A DNA stretch of 64,000 nt, taken from NCBI GenBank assembly GCA_039933105.1, contig JBDTOT010000019.1:1-64000 (forward strand), in the 5' to 3' direction. Shown here piece by piece: positions 33,903-42,248 of the stretch. The notes below the pieces were generated by a model that saw only the letters and a list, made by a program, of their open reading frames with translations, had not been told where the DNA came from and ran no database searches. The position numbers and the translations under genes are program-made. Within the stretch, counting starts at the first letter, position 1, and each line of letters opens with the position of its first letter. This DNA comes from FEN-1219 sp039933105. Lineage in GTDB: Bacteria > Pseudomonadota > Gammaproteobacteria > Steroidobacterales > Rariloculaceae.

Positions 33903-34692
33903 ACAAATGGATGTCCAGAGTATCGAGAAACTTCTGAAGATCATGGGACGGCTGCGCGATCCGCAGGGCGGCTGTCCGTGGGACCGCGAGCAAACATTCG
34001 CAACCCTCGCGCCGTACACGATCGAAGAAGCCTATGAGGCGGCCGATGCGATCGAGCGCGCAGCGCTGGGTGAGCTCAAGAGCGAGCTCGGCGATCTACT
34101 GTTTCAGGTGGTGTTCCACGCGCGCCTGGCGGAAGAGGCCGGGCTGTTCGACTTCGAAGCGGTGGCGGCCGATATCTGCGCCAAGCTCGAGCGGCGGCAT
34201 CCGCATGTGTTCGGGGATGCAGAGGTCAGGGACAGCGCCGAGCAGACGCGGGTCTGGGAGGACATCAAACGCCAGGAGCGAGCGACTGCCGGCGCGCTAG
34301 GCCTGCTAGATGACGTGCCCACTACGCTGCCGGGCTTGAGCCGCGCCGTGAAGCTCGGCAAACGCGCCGCCACGGTCGGCTTCGATTGGCCGGATACCGC
34401 AGGAGTGCGCGCGAAAGTTGCGGAAGAGATCGGCGAGCTCGATGCCGCGGTCGCCACCGGCACCGAGGCGGAGGTCGCCGCCGAAATGGGCGATCTGCTA
34501 TTCACGATCGCGAACTGGTGCCGCCATCTGAATCTCGACCCCGACGCCTGCGTGCGCTCTGCGAACGGCCGATTCGCTCGCCGATTCCGCGCGGTGGAGG
34601 CTGGCGTCGCCACCAGCGGCCGGGGCTGGGACACGCACGATGCTGCCGCACTCGACGAGCTCTGGCGTCTGGCAAAGGCCGGGGAAGCCTGA
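33895..34692 (+). CDS. mazG: Nucleoside triphosphate pyrophosphohydrolase MazG
   Basis: A 265-residue protein with two MazG domains, the normal length. Domain 1 has CPWDREQTFATLAPYTIEE and ELKSELGDLLFQVVFHARL with the metal-binding E-x-E and ExxD pattern; the linker is GDAEVRD and RVWEDIKRQE; domain 2 repeats KVAEEIGELDAA and EMGDLLFTIANWCRHL. It clears non-canonical NTPs and in E. coli can reduce ppGpp. The ATG at 33895 lies within the Nudix gene's last codons. Confidence 0.95.
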   Translation: MNKQMDVQSIEKLLKIMGRLRDPQGGCPWDREQTFATLAPYTIEEAYEAADAIERAALGELKSELGDLLFQVVFHARLAEEAGLFDFEAVAADICAKLERRHPHVFGDAEVRDSAEQTRVWEDIKRQERATAGALGLLDDVPTTLPGLSRAVKLGKRAATVGFDWPDTAGVRAKVAEEIGELDAAVATGTEAEVAAEMGDLLFTIANWCRHLNLDPDACVRSANGRFARRFRAVEAGVATSGRGWDTHDAAALDELWRLAKAGEA

Positions 34693-34791
34693 CAGGACGA
34701 GGCTTTCCGGCATTCAGGTTTGATTCAGCGCCTCGCCGCTAATCTGCCCTCCAAGGTCCCAAGTGGGACGCAGATGGGAAGGAGAAGAGGC

Positions 34792-35337
34792 ATGGTCAAG
34801 ACGATAACAACCGTTGCAGTGATCGGTCTCTTGGGCGCGAATGCTGCGTTTGCCGGCCATGACGACGACCGGGGATACGGTCATCGCGGACCGGAAGTCG
34901 CCTACGGCCGTGTCATCGACGTCGACCCCATCACCCACTACGCGACCGTCAATCAGCCGCGGCAGGAATGCCGTGACGAATACGTCCGGCAGCAACCGGG
35001 TGTCGCGGGTCCCACGGCCGCGGGTGCGGTCATCGGCGCCGCAATCGGCCGGCAGTTTGGCGGCGGCAGTGGCCGAGATCTGGCGACCGCAGCGGGTGCG
35101 GTCGCGGGCGGCCTCATCGCCAACCAACGTGCGCAGCGCAACCAAGGGTACCGAGAGGTTCCGGTGGAGCGTTGCCGGGTCGTGAACGAGCGCGTCACCG
35201 AGCGCGTCGTCGACGGCTACAACGTGACTTACGTGTACCAGGGCCGTCGGTACGTGACGCGAACGGCTACGCCCCCGGGCGACCGCATCGAGCTCGCCGT
35301 CGACGTGCGCCCGGTCGGTTACACGACGTGGCGTTGA
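34792..35337 (+). CDS. Exported glycine-zipper 2TM domain protein
   Basis: A 181-residue envelope protein with ATG at 34792 after GGAAGGAGAAGAGG. The signal peptide is MVKTITTVAVIGLLGANAAFA. A glycine zipper, GAVIGAAIGRQFGGG then AAGAVAGGLIANQRA, occupies about residues 80-115 and is followed by the recurring CRVVNERVTERVVDGYNVTY and a beta-rich C-terminus. Such proteins are outer-membrane or periplasmic and often stress-induced; the molecular role is not known. A strong terminator lies directly downstream, so it is a single-gene transcript. Confidence 0.88.
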   Translation: MVKTITTVAVIGLLGANAAFAGHDDDRGYGHRGPEVAYGRVIDVDPITHYATVNQPRQECRDEYVRQQPGVAGPTAAGAVIGAAIGRQFGGGSGRDLATAAGAVAGGLIANQRAQRNQGYREVPVERCRVVNERVTERVVDGYNVTYVYQGRRYVTRTATPPGDRIELAVDVRPVGYTTWR

Positions 35338-35365
35338 GCTCGGCGCATGATGAGCCGGTGCTCTG

Positions 35366-35395
35366 GGGCGGGCGAAAGGCCCGCCCACTTTTTTT
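35366..35395 (+). terminator. Rho-independent terminator after the glycine-zipper gene
   Basis: An 8-bp perfect stem GGGCGGGC/GCCCGCCC with loop GAAAG is followed by AC and seven T residues. It ends the transcript of the gene at 34792-35337 and isolates the PepSY-phoP-phoQ operon. Confidence 0.9.
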
Positions 35396-35479
35396 CGAAC
35401 GGTCCGCGCTAGTGGGTTCCTTGACGCGGACCGAGGGCCGAACCCAAGCTTGGCGACGGGTAATGACCACCCGGAACGG

Positions 35480-35830
35480 ATGGCAGTGGTGAACGGAATC
35501 AACAATTGGAACGTACGGTGGTTGAGGCGCGGCTTCGGGTGCTGTGCCGTGGTCGCCGTTCTACTCGCCGCTGGCGGCGCGCTCGCTCAACCGCGCCAGG
35601 CACTCACGCAATTCGACAGCGAGTCGCCAATCAAGGCGTTCGCTGCCCAGCGCGGCGGCGTCTCGCTCGGCCAGGCGACGTCAATGGCGCGGGGCCGTTA
35701 TCCCGGTCGTGTCGTGCGCGCCGAGACCGTCATGATGGGCGATCGCGTCGTGCACGAAATCCGGATTCTCGGCGACGACGGCCGTGTGCGTACTGTCCGC
35801 GTCGATGCGCAGACCGGCGCCTTCATGTGA
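35480..35830 (+). CDS. Exported PepSY-like domain protein in the phoPQ operon
   Basis: A 116-residue protein from the ATG at 35480 (an upstream in-frame start at 35450 is possible). A signal-type helix (GCCAVVAVLLAAGGALAQ) is followed by a single PepSY-like unit: GGVSLGQATSMARGRYPGRV, then VVHEIRILGDDGRVRTVRVD and the ending AQTGAF. PepSY domains occur in regulators of peptidases and in sensor-linked periplasmic proteins. The response regulator begins 10 bases after its stop, so it probably acts with PhoP/PhoQ, for example as a periplasmic modulator (inference). Confidence 0.8.
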   Translation: MAVVNGINNWNVRWLRRGFGCCAVVAVLLAAGGALAQPRQALTQFDSESPIKAFAAQRGGVSLGQATSMARGRYPGRVVRAETVMMGDRVVHEIRILGDDGRVRTVRVDAQTGAFM

Positions 35831-35840
35831 CGACAGCCTC

Positions 35841-36533
35841 ATGCGCCTGCTGCTCGTAGAAGACGATCCGAACCTGAACCGCGCGCTCGCTGCGCAGCTG
35901 GAGCAGGCGGGTTACGTCGTCGATCGCGCCGCGGATGGTGAGGAAGGTCTCTACCTCGCCCGCGAATACCCCGTGAACCTCGCGATCGTGGATCTTGGTC
36001 TGCCGAAGCTGTCCGGCGTCGAGCTGATAAAGCAACTACGCGCCGACGGCAAGTCGTACCCGGTGCTCGTTCTGACGGCGCGTGATCGCTGGCAGGACAA
36101 AGTGGAAGTGCTGAAGCTCGGCGCGGACGACTACGTCGTCAAACCGTTCAACGTCGAGGAACTGCTCGCGCGCGTCGATGCGCTGCTGCGCCGCGCCTCC
36201 GGTTGGGCGCAGTCGGAACTCGTGTGCGGACCGATCGTGCTCGACACCCGCACGCAGGAAGTCAAAGTCAAAGGCCAGAAGCTCGAGCTCACGAGCTTCG
36301 AATACAAGCTGCTCGAATACCTGATGCTGCACGCGGGAGAGGTGCTGTCGAAAACGCAGATCACCGAGGCGTTGTATAGCGAGGACTTCGAGCGCGACAG
36401 CAACGTCATCGAGGTGTTCATCGGGCGGCTGCGGCGCAAGCTCGACCCGGACGACGAGTACAAGCCGATCGAGACTCTGCGCGGTCGTGGCTATCGCCTA
36501 GCGGTAGCCCGCGGCGCGCCGCCGTCCGACTGA
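35841..36533 (+). CDS. phoP: OmpR/PhoP family response regulator
   Basis: A 230-residue response regulator with ATG at 35841. The receiver has acidic pocket EDD (residues 7-9), phosphorylated Asp51 in LAIVDLGLPKLSG, then VLVLTARDRW and DDYVVKPF with the conserved lysine. The OmpR-type winged helix has LTSFEYKLLEYLMLHAGEVL and RDSNVIEVFIGRLRRKLD. The segment around TARDRWQDKVEVL is characteristic of PhoP. The partner kinase begins 11 bases downstream. Likely signals include low Mg2+ or cationic stress, as known for PhoPQ. Confidence 0.92.
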   Translation: MRLLLVEDDPNLNRALAAQLEQAGYVVDRAADGEEGLYLAREYPVNLAIVDLGLPKLSGVELIKQLRADGKSYPVLVLTARDRWQDKVEVLKLGADDYVVKPFNVEELLARVDALLRRASGWAQSELVCGPIVLDTRTQEVKVKGQKLELTSFEYKLLEYLMLHAGEVLSKTQITEALYSEDFERDSNVIEVFIGRLRRKLDPDDEYKPIETLRGRGYRLAVARGAPPSD

Positions 36534-36544
36534 GCGCGCCACTC

Positions 36545-37915
36545 ATGCCTTTGGTCCGGTCCCTTCGTGCGCGCGTCGTGCTGTGGGTGTGCGTAGCGCT
36601 GATTGCGTTGTTCGCTGCGACGATCGTGGGTCTCGACGTGGCGTTTCGGAACACTGCGAATCTCGACCGGCGCGAGCTACTGGACGCGCGGGTGCTCGGC
36701 CTCATCGCTCTCGCCGAGCCGGGGCCGCCCGGAGAGCTGAGGCTGCCGACCGAGGCCATCGACCCGCGTTTCGAAGTGGCGAACAGCGGCCTGTATGGCG
36801 CCCTGTACGACCGCAACGGCCGCGCATTGTGGCAGTCGCTGTCGCTGCTCGGTCGCGATTTTCCAACCGACGAGCTCGCGGCCCCCGGTGAACGCCGGCA
36901 CCTCATGCTCGACGTGCCCGGCTTCCCACCAATCGAAGCCCAGCTCATGGGTATCACGTGGGAATTCGCCGACGGCAAGACCGCCGCTTACACGTTCGCT
37001 ATCGGTGTGTCGCTCGAACCTTACAATGATCGGCAAGCAAGGTTTCGCAACTATTTGATCGGCTGGTTCCTCGGCGCGACTTTGACGATGCTGCTCGTGG
37101 TCAGCGGTCTCCTAACGTTCGTGCTGCGGCCGGTGCACCGGCTCGAACGGCAGGTGCGCGAGGTCGAAGCGGGCGATCGCGTAAAGCTCACCGGCAACTA
37201 TCCCTCCGAACTCGTGGGGCTCGCCGACAATCTCAACATGCTCATCGATACCGAACGGCGCCGCCTCGTGCGTTACCGCAATACGCTCGACGACCTGGCG
37301 CATAGCCTGAAGACACCGCTCGCGGCGATGCACGCGCTGCTCGCGGAGCAGCGTTCGCAACCTGGCGAGGACCGCACAGAGGCGCTCAACCGTGAACTCG
37401 AGCGCATGGACCAGCGCGTGTCGTATCAGCTGCGCAGAGCGCGTGTGAGCGGCGCCAGCGGGCTCGGCACAGAGCCAGTGGCCGTAGCACCCATCGTCGA
37501 GGATCTGAAGCAGACGCTCGACAAGGTGTACCGCGACAAACGTGTTGTGTGTAGCGTGACCGTGGTGCCTGGCGCGTCGTTTCGCGGTGACCCCGGTGAC
37601 CTGACGGAGATTCTCGGGAACCTCATGGACAACGCCTACAAGTACTGTGCAGGTCGTGTGCGCGTGAAGGCCGTGTCGACACGAGAGCGGCTCGTGATCA
37701 CAGTGGCCGATGACGGCAAAGGCATTGGCGACGAATTTGCGGCACAGCTGTTCCAGCGCGGCAAGCGCGCCGACGAGTCCGTACCGGGGCAGGGCATTGG
37801 CCTCGCCGTGGTGCGCGAGACCGTGGAGCTGTATCGCGGCGCGCTCAGCGTCGGCAAGTCCGATCTCGGCGGTGCGGAGCTGCGAGTCGAGCTGTCCCGC
37901 GCCGGCGTGCTATGA
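36545..37915 (+). CDS. phoQ: PhoQ-like sensor histidine kinase
   Basis: A 456-residue kinase. Helix 1 (VVLWVCVALIALFAATIVGL) and helix 2 near residues 165-190 flank a periplasmic sensor of about 130 residues. A HAMP region follows (RPVHRLERQVREVEAGDRVK), then the phosphoacceptor His253 in DLAHSLKTPLAAMHALL. N-box LGNLMDNAYKYC and G-box ADDGKGIGDEF complete the ATPase. The DDLAHSLKTPLA motif is typical of PhoQ. The sensor is shorter than in E. coli and I could not confirm its acidic metal-binding patch. Its stop overlaps the hrpA start by four bases. Confidence 0.88.
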   Translation: MPLVRSLRARVVLWVCVALIALFAATIVGLDVAFRNTANLDRRELLDARVLGLIALAEPGPPGELRLPTEAIDPRFEVANSGLYGALYDRNGRALWQSLSLLGRDFPTDELAAPGERRHLMLDVPGFPPIEAQLMGITWEFADGKTAAYTFAIGVSLEPYNDRQARFRNYLIGWFLGATLTMLLVVSGLLTFVLRPVHRLERQVREVEAGDRVKLTGNYPSELVGLADNLNMLIDTERRRLVRYRNTLDDLAHSLKTPLAAMHALLAEQRSQPGEDRTEALNRELERMDQRVSYQLRRARVSGASGLGTEPVAVAPIVEDLKQTLDKVYRDKRVVCSVTVVPGASFRGDPGDLTEILGNLMDNAYKYCAGRVRVKAVSTRERLVITVADDGKGIGDEFAAQLFQRGKRADESVPGQGIGLAVVRETVELYRGALSVGKSDLGGAELRVELSRAGVL

Positions 37916-40900
37916 GCGCAGCGGCAGCTGCGGCGCTTGCAGCGCGCCGAGCCGCGAAATACGTATTGAGCTACCCCGAAGCGCTGCCGATCTCGGCCAT
38001 GCGCGACGAGTTGCTGGCGGCGATTCGTGCACATCGCGTGGTCGTGGTGTGCGGGGATACCGGCAGCGGCAAGACCACGCAGCTGCCAAAGCTGCTGCTC
38101 GAGGCCGGGTGCGGCGTCGTACGTATGATCGGTCACACGCAACCGCGCCGCATCGCGGCGCAAGCCGCAGCCACGCGCCTTGCGGCCGAGCTCGAAGTGC
38201 CATTGGGCGAGAGCGTGGGGCTCACGGTGCGCTTCACGGACCGCACCGGGCCGCGGACGCTCGTAAAGGTCATGACGGACGGCATCCTGCTGAACGAGAT
38301 TCGTACGGATCGCAGACTCGATGCCTACGATGCGTTGATCATCGACGAAGCTCACGAACGCAGCCTGAACATAGATTTCATTCTCGGCTACGTACACAGC
38401 ATCGCGCGGCAAAGGCCGGACCTCAAAATCATCATCACGTCGGCGACGATCGATCCGGAGCGATTCTCGAAACATTTCGATGACGCGCCGATCGTGCGCG
38501 TGGCGGGCCGCAGTTTCCCCGTCAGCGTGCGCTACCAGCCGCGCGCGGAGGACCAGGATCTCGCGGCTGCAGTGACGACCGCGGCACGCGAGCTCGCCGC
38601 AGAGCGCGTCGACGGGCCGGTGCGCGACATGCTCGTGTTCTTGCCGGGCGAGCGGTGGATCCACGATGCGGAGTACGCCCTTAGCCGTTACGGCCCGAAG
38701 GGCTACGAAGTGCTGCCGCTGTACGCGCGGCTCACGAGCGCGCGTCAACGGCGGATTCTCGAGCCCGGCAAGGCGCCGCGCGTGGTGCTTGCAACCAACA
38801 TCGCGGAAACGTCGTTGACGGTGCCGCGCATTCGCTACGTAATCGACTCGGGGCTCGCGCGCGTGAGTCGTTACGGCACGCGCCACCGGGTGCAGAGCCT
38901 TGGCGTGGAGCCGATCGCGCAGGCGAACGCAGTGCAACGCGCCGGCCGTTGCGGCCGCATAGCGCCGGGCGTGTGCGTGCGGCTGTACTCGGAGGAGGAA
39001 TTCGCGGAACGCCCCGCGTACACGGAACCCGAGATACTGCGCACGAGTCTCGCAGGCGTGCTGTTACGGCTCGAAGCGCTGCGCCTGGGGCCCGTGGACG
39101 AGTTCCCGTTCATCGATGCGCCGCCCGCCAAGGCAGTCAGTGACGCATACCAGCTGCTGCTTTTGCTCGGTGCGCTGGATGCGGAGCACAAGCTTACGGC
39201 GGACGGCGAGGTCATGGCGCGGCTCCCGGCCGACCCCCGCGTTGCCCGTCTGCTGGTGATTGCGAACCGCAACGGTGCGCTGCACGAGGGGCTCGTGATT
39301 GCTGCGGCGCTTTCGGTGATCGATCCGCGTGAGTACGGTATCGATCCGGACGCCGCTCGCCGCAAGCACGAGGCGTTCGCCGACCGTCGCTCGGAGTTCA
39401 CGAGTTACTTGAATCTCTGGAATGCGTATCGACGCGAGCGACGCAACGGCGAGCGCTCGCTGCGCGCGTGGTGCCGCGACAATTACCTTTCCGCCGCACG
39501 GCTTCGCGAGTGGCACGATGTGCACGGCCAGCTGCACGAGCTCGTGCAGGGCTTGGGCTGGCGAACGCGCCATCAGGCCGCCGACTACCGTGCCATCCAT
39601 CAGGCCGTGCTGGCTGCGTTCATCGACTTCATCGCCGAGCACGAGGAGGGCGTCGTGTATCGCGGGATGCGCGGCTCGCGGGCGCAGCTCACGGCGAACA
39701 CGCCGCTCGCGAAGAAACGGCCTCGCTGGCTAGTGGCGGCAGAACGCGTGGCGACGGAGCGGCAATACCTGCGCACCGTCGCGCAGGTGAATCCGCGCTG
39801 GGCACTGCACGTGGCGCCGCACTTGGTTCGCTACGAGTATCACGATCCGATGTGGGACACCGAGCGCGGCCAAGTCACGGCGCGCGAGGTCGTGACGTTG
39901 TTCGGCTTGACGCTCGCGAGCGAGCGGCGCGTTGACTACGGCCGCGTCGAGCCGGCGGAGGCGCGCCGCCTGTTCATTACCGATGCGCTTGCGGCCGATC
40001 AGGTCGGATTTGGCGCCGATGAGCCGCCGTTTCTCGCTGCGAACCGGGCGCTCAAGCGCAGTGTGCTCGACTGGGAAGCACGGTTGCGCAAGCGCGATCT
40101 CTATGTCGGCGAGACAGGCATTGCGGCGTTCTACGACGAGCGCCTGCCACCCGAAGTGCACGACCGGGCAAGCCTCGTGGCGTGGTCTGCCGCGGGGAGC
40201 GAGGCGACATTGCGAATGACGGCCAGCGATATCGCGAGCCGCGAACTCGCCGAGCTGCCGGCCGAGCGCTACCCTCAGGAGCTCGAGCTCGCGGGGCAGC
40301 GCCTGCCCGTGACGTACGTCTTCGAGCCTGGTGCGGATCACGACGGCGTCACCGTGGGCGTGCCGAGGGCATTGCTCGGGGCAATTCGCTCCGAGCAGCT
40401 CGACTGGCTCGTGCCCGCGTGGTTGCCCGAGAAGATTCTGGCGCTATTGCGCGCATTGCCCAAGGAACAGCGCAGGCCACTAGTGCCGATGCCGGACACC
40501 GTGAACGCGGTCCTCGTAGCGCTCGCAGGCAGCGTCGGCCGACAGCCGTTGACCGTCGCTCTTTGCGAAGCGCTGCGCGAAACACGCGGCGTCCGGCTGA
40601 CGCCCGCGGCGCTCGACGAGCGAGCTCTTGCGCCGCATCTCACGATGCGTGTCGACGTGCTCGACCCGGACGGAAGCGTGCGCACGGCGGGCCGTAATTT
40701 GCGCGCGCTGCAGCTCAAAGTGCGTGCCGCGGACGCGCCGGAGGCAGCGCCCGTGCGCGCGGCCGCGCCGGCGCAGTGGCAGCGTAGTGGCCTCACGCAC
40801 TGGGATTTCGGCGACCTGCCGACAACGGCGCTGGTGGCGCAACGGCCGCGTGATCTCGTGCTGTATCCCGCGCTCGTCGACGTCGACGGGCGAGTGGACA

Positions 40901-41673
40901 TGAAGGTGCTGCCGCCCGGCCCCACGGCCGTTGCGCACCACCGCGCAGGTGTGCGGCGGTTGCTCATGAAAGCGTTGCCGCAACAGGTGGCGCTAGTGCG
41001 CAATCGTATCCTCGCCGAACGCGAGCTTGTGCTGGGCTTCCACGGGATCGGCGCCACGGACGCTCTCGTCGACGACGTGTTGTGCGCTGCAGCCGAGCAG
41101 GCATTCACGCTCGATCCGCCGATTCGCACGCAGGACGCCTTCGATATCGCGCTGCTCAGCGGACGCAGCGAGATCGTGACGGCGGCGGATGAGTTGCGCG
41201 CGTTGCTGACGCAGATCCTGCCGCTGCATCGCAGCCTCAAGCGTGATCTCGACGCCGCGGATGCGCGTTCCGACGCCGTGCGCACCGACATCGCGGCGCA
41301 GCTCGACGCGCTCATCCGCCCCGGGTTCCTCGCGGCGACTCCGGCGGAGTGGCGTCGTCATCTACCCCGCTATTTGGCCGCCGCGCAGCAGCGTTGGGAT
41401 AAACGCGGCCAGCGCCAGGAGCGCGAGCTTGCGGCGCAGGTCCACGTGGCCGCTACCCGGCTCGAGCATTGGCGTTCGAGTGTGCCCGAAGCTTGGCCGT
41501 GGCCAAACGCGATGATCGAGTATCGATGGCTCATCGAGGAACTGCGCGTGTCCTTGTTCGCACAAACGCTCGGCACCGAGCGGCCGGTATCGACGAAACG
41601 TCTCGAGCAGGTTTGGCGGCGCGCCGTTGCGGGCGACGACGCCCGCGGCGACGAAGCGGTCGGGCGGCGGTGA
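37912..41673 (+). CDS. hrpA: ATP-dependent RNA helicase HrpA
   Basis: A 1253-residue DEAH-box helicase, the length of HrpA. Walker A GDTGSGKTTQLPKL (Lys54), DEAH at residues 145-148 (IIDEAHERSLNID), SAT motif in IITSATIDPERF, and QRAGRCGRIAPGVCVRLY (motif VI) are intact. The helicase-associated and OB regions are followed by a long C-terminal HrpA-specific DUF3418 part (GLTHWDFGDLPTTALVAQRP). E. coli HrpA resolves stalled ribosomes. The start overlaps the phoQ stop (ATGA), so it is translationally coupled to the two-component operon, which is unusual. Confidence 0.95.
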   Translation: MSAAAAAALAARRAAKYVLSYPEALPISAMRDELLAAIRAHRVVVVCGDTGSGKTTQLPKLLLEAGCGVVRMIGHTQPRRIAAQAAATRLAAELEVPLGESVGLTVRFTDRTGPRTLVKVMTDGILLNEIRTDRRLDAYDALIIDEAHERSLNIDFILGYVHSIARQRPDLKIIITSATIDPERFSKHFDDAPIVRVAGRSFPVSVRYQPRAEDQDLAAAVTTAARELAAERVDGPVRDMLVFLPGERWIHDAEYALSRYGPKGYEVLPLYARLTSARQRRILEPGKAPRVVLATNIAETSLTVPRIRYVIDSGLARVSRYGTRHRVQSLGVEPIAQANAVQRAGRCGRIAPGVCVRLYSEEEFAERPAYTEPEILRTSLAGVLLRLEALRLGPVDEFPFIDAPPAKAVSDAYQLLLLLGALDAEHKLTADGEVMARLPADPRVARLLVIANRNGALHEGLVIAAALSVIDPREYGIDPDAARRKHEAFADRRSEFTSYLNLWNAYRRERRNGERSLRAWCRDNYLSAARLREWHDVHGQLHELVQGLGWRTRHQAADYRAIHQAVLAAFIDFIAEHEEGVVYRGMRGSRAQLTANTPLAKKRPRWLVAAERVATERQYLRTVAQVNPRWALHVAPHLVRYEYHDPMWDTERGQVTAREVVTLFGLTLASERRVDYGRVEPAEARRLFITDALAADQVGFGADEPPFLAANRALKRSVLDWEARLRKRDLYVGETGIAAFYDERLPPEVHDRASLVAWSAAGSEATLRMTASDIASRELAELPAERYPQELELAGQRLPVTYVFEPGADHDGVTVGVPRALLGAIRSEQLDWLVPAWLPEKILALLRALPKEQRRPLVPMPDTVNAVLVALAGSVGRQPLTVALCEALRETRGVRLTPAALDERALAPHLTMRVDVLDPDGSVRTAGRNLRALQLKVRAADAPEAAPVRAAAPAQWQRSGLTHWDFGDLPTTALVAQRPRDLVLYPALVDVDGRVDMKVLPPGPTAVAHHRAGVRRLLMKALPQQVALVRNRILAERELVLGFHGIGATDALVDDVLCAAAEQAFTLDPPIRTQDAFDIALLSGRSEIVTAADELRALLTQILPLHRSLKRDLDAADARSDAVRTDIAAQLDALIRPGFLAATPAEWRRHLPRYLAAAQQRWDKRGQRQERELAAQVHVAATRLEHWRSSVPEAWPWPNAMIEYRWLIEELRVSLFAQTLGTERPVSTKRLEQVWRRAVAGDDARGDEAVGRR

Positions 41674-41679
41674 GCGCGG

Positions 41680-42099
41680 TCACGGCGGTAGCGCATAACG
41701 GCGCACGGCGCGCTCCGTGATCACGAGCAACACGAGTGCGCCCACTCCGGCACACGCGATACGCAACGGCGTCGGGAGCGGGGCAACGGGTGGTGCGGCG
41801 TCGAGCAGCCGCCACGAGCCCACGGTTGTGATTGCGAGCCCGGCCAGCGCGGCGGCGCCAAACGTCGGCCGCAGGAACTCGAGGTTCAACAGAAGCACGC
41901 CAAGCACGAACAGCGCGAGCCCTGGCGCGTCGGGCGGCACGTGCAAGTAGCCGAGCCCTGCGAGCACGGCGGCGGTGGCGCCGGCGAATGCGATGACGAA
42001 GCGCGGCGCGTACGCGGCGTATACCAAGCCGCCGATCGCAATCACGAGCCACGCGTACGCCGCGGCCGGTGGGCTCACGATTGCGATCGCGAACGGCAT
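41680..42099 (-). CDS. Orphan NfeD-like transmembrane domain protein
   Basis: A 139-residue hydrophobic protein with four to five helices. LALFVLGVLLLNLEFLRPTF is the characteristic NfeD membrane segment, followed by a glycine-rich helix. The soluble OB-fold domain and the stomatin partner that normally accompany NfeD are absent here. It is convergent with hrpA with a 6-bp gap. Its start region lies about 150 bp from the DAHP synthase start, divergent from it. The role is unknown; it may form a membrane scaffold. Confidence 0.6.
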   Translation of the reverse strand: MPFAIAIVSPPAAAYAWLVIAIGGLVYAAYAPRFVIAFAGATAAVLAGLGYLHVPPDAPGLALFVLGVLLLNLEFLRPTFGAAALAGLAITTVGSWRLLDAAPPVAPLPTPLRIACAGVGALVLLVITERAVRRYALPP

Positions 42100-42123
42100 G
42101 CTGGGCTCCGACTCTTCACAACG

Positions 42124-42151
42124 ACATCTGCACGCTAGCCGTTGCAGATGT
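42124..42151. promoter_or_regulatory. Inverted repeat in the divergent nfeD-like / DAHP synthase gap
   Basis: ACATCTGCA and TGCAGATGT form a 9-bp perfect inverted repeat around a 10-base loop (CGCTAGCCGT). It lies about 100 bp before the DAHP synthase start and just upstream of the minus-strand gene, so it could be an operator for either. No T-run follows on either strand, which argues against a terminator. Confidence 0.4.
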
Positions 42152-42192
42152 AGCGGCGCGAGCGCAATTTCGGCCTGATTCGCGGGGTTTCT

Positions 42193-42222
42193 TTGGCTGG
42201 GCCCCGAGCCGGCGGGTATAGT
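42193..42222 (+). promoter_or_regulatory. Candidate sigma70 promoter of DAHP synthase
   Basis: TTGGCT (42193-42198), an 18-base spacer and TATAGT (42217-42222) lie 27 bases before the ATG at 42249. Confidence 0.4.
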
Positions 42223-42248
42223 GACGCTCGAAGCAAATCGAGCCAGCT

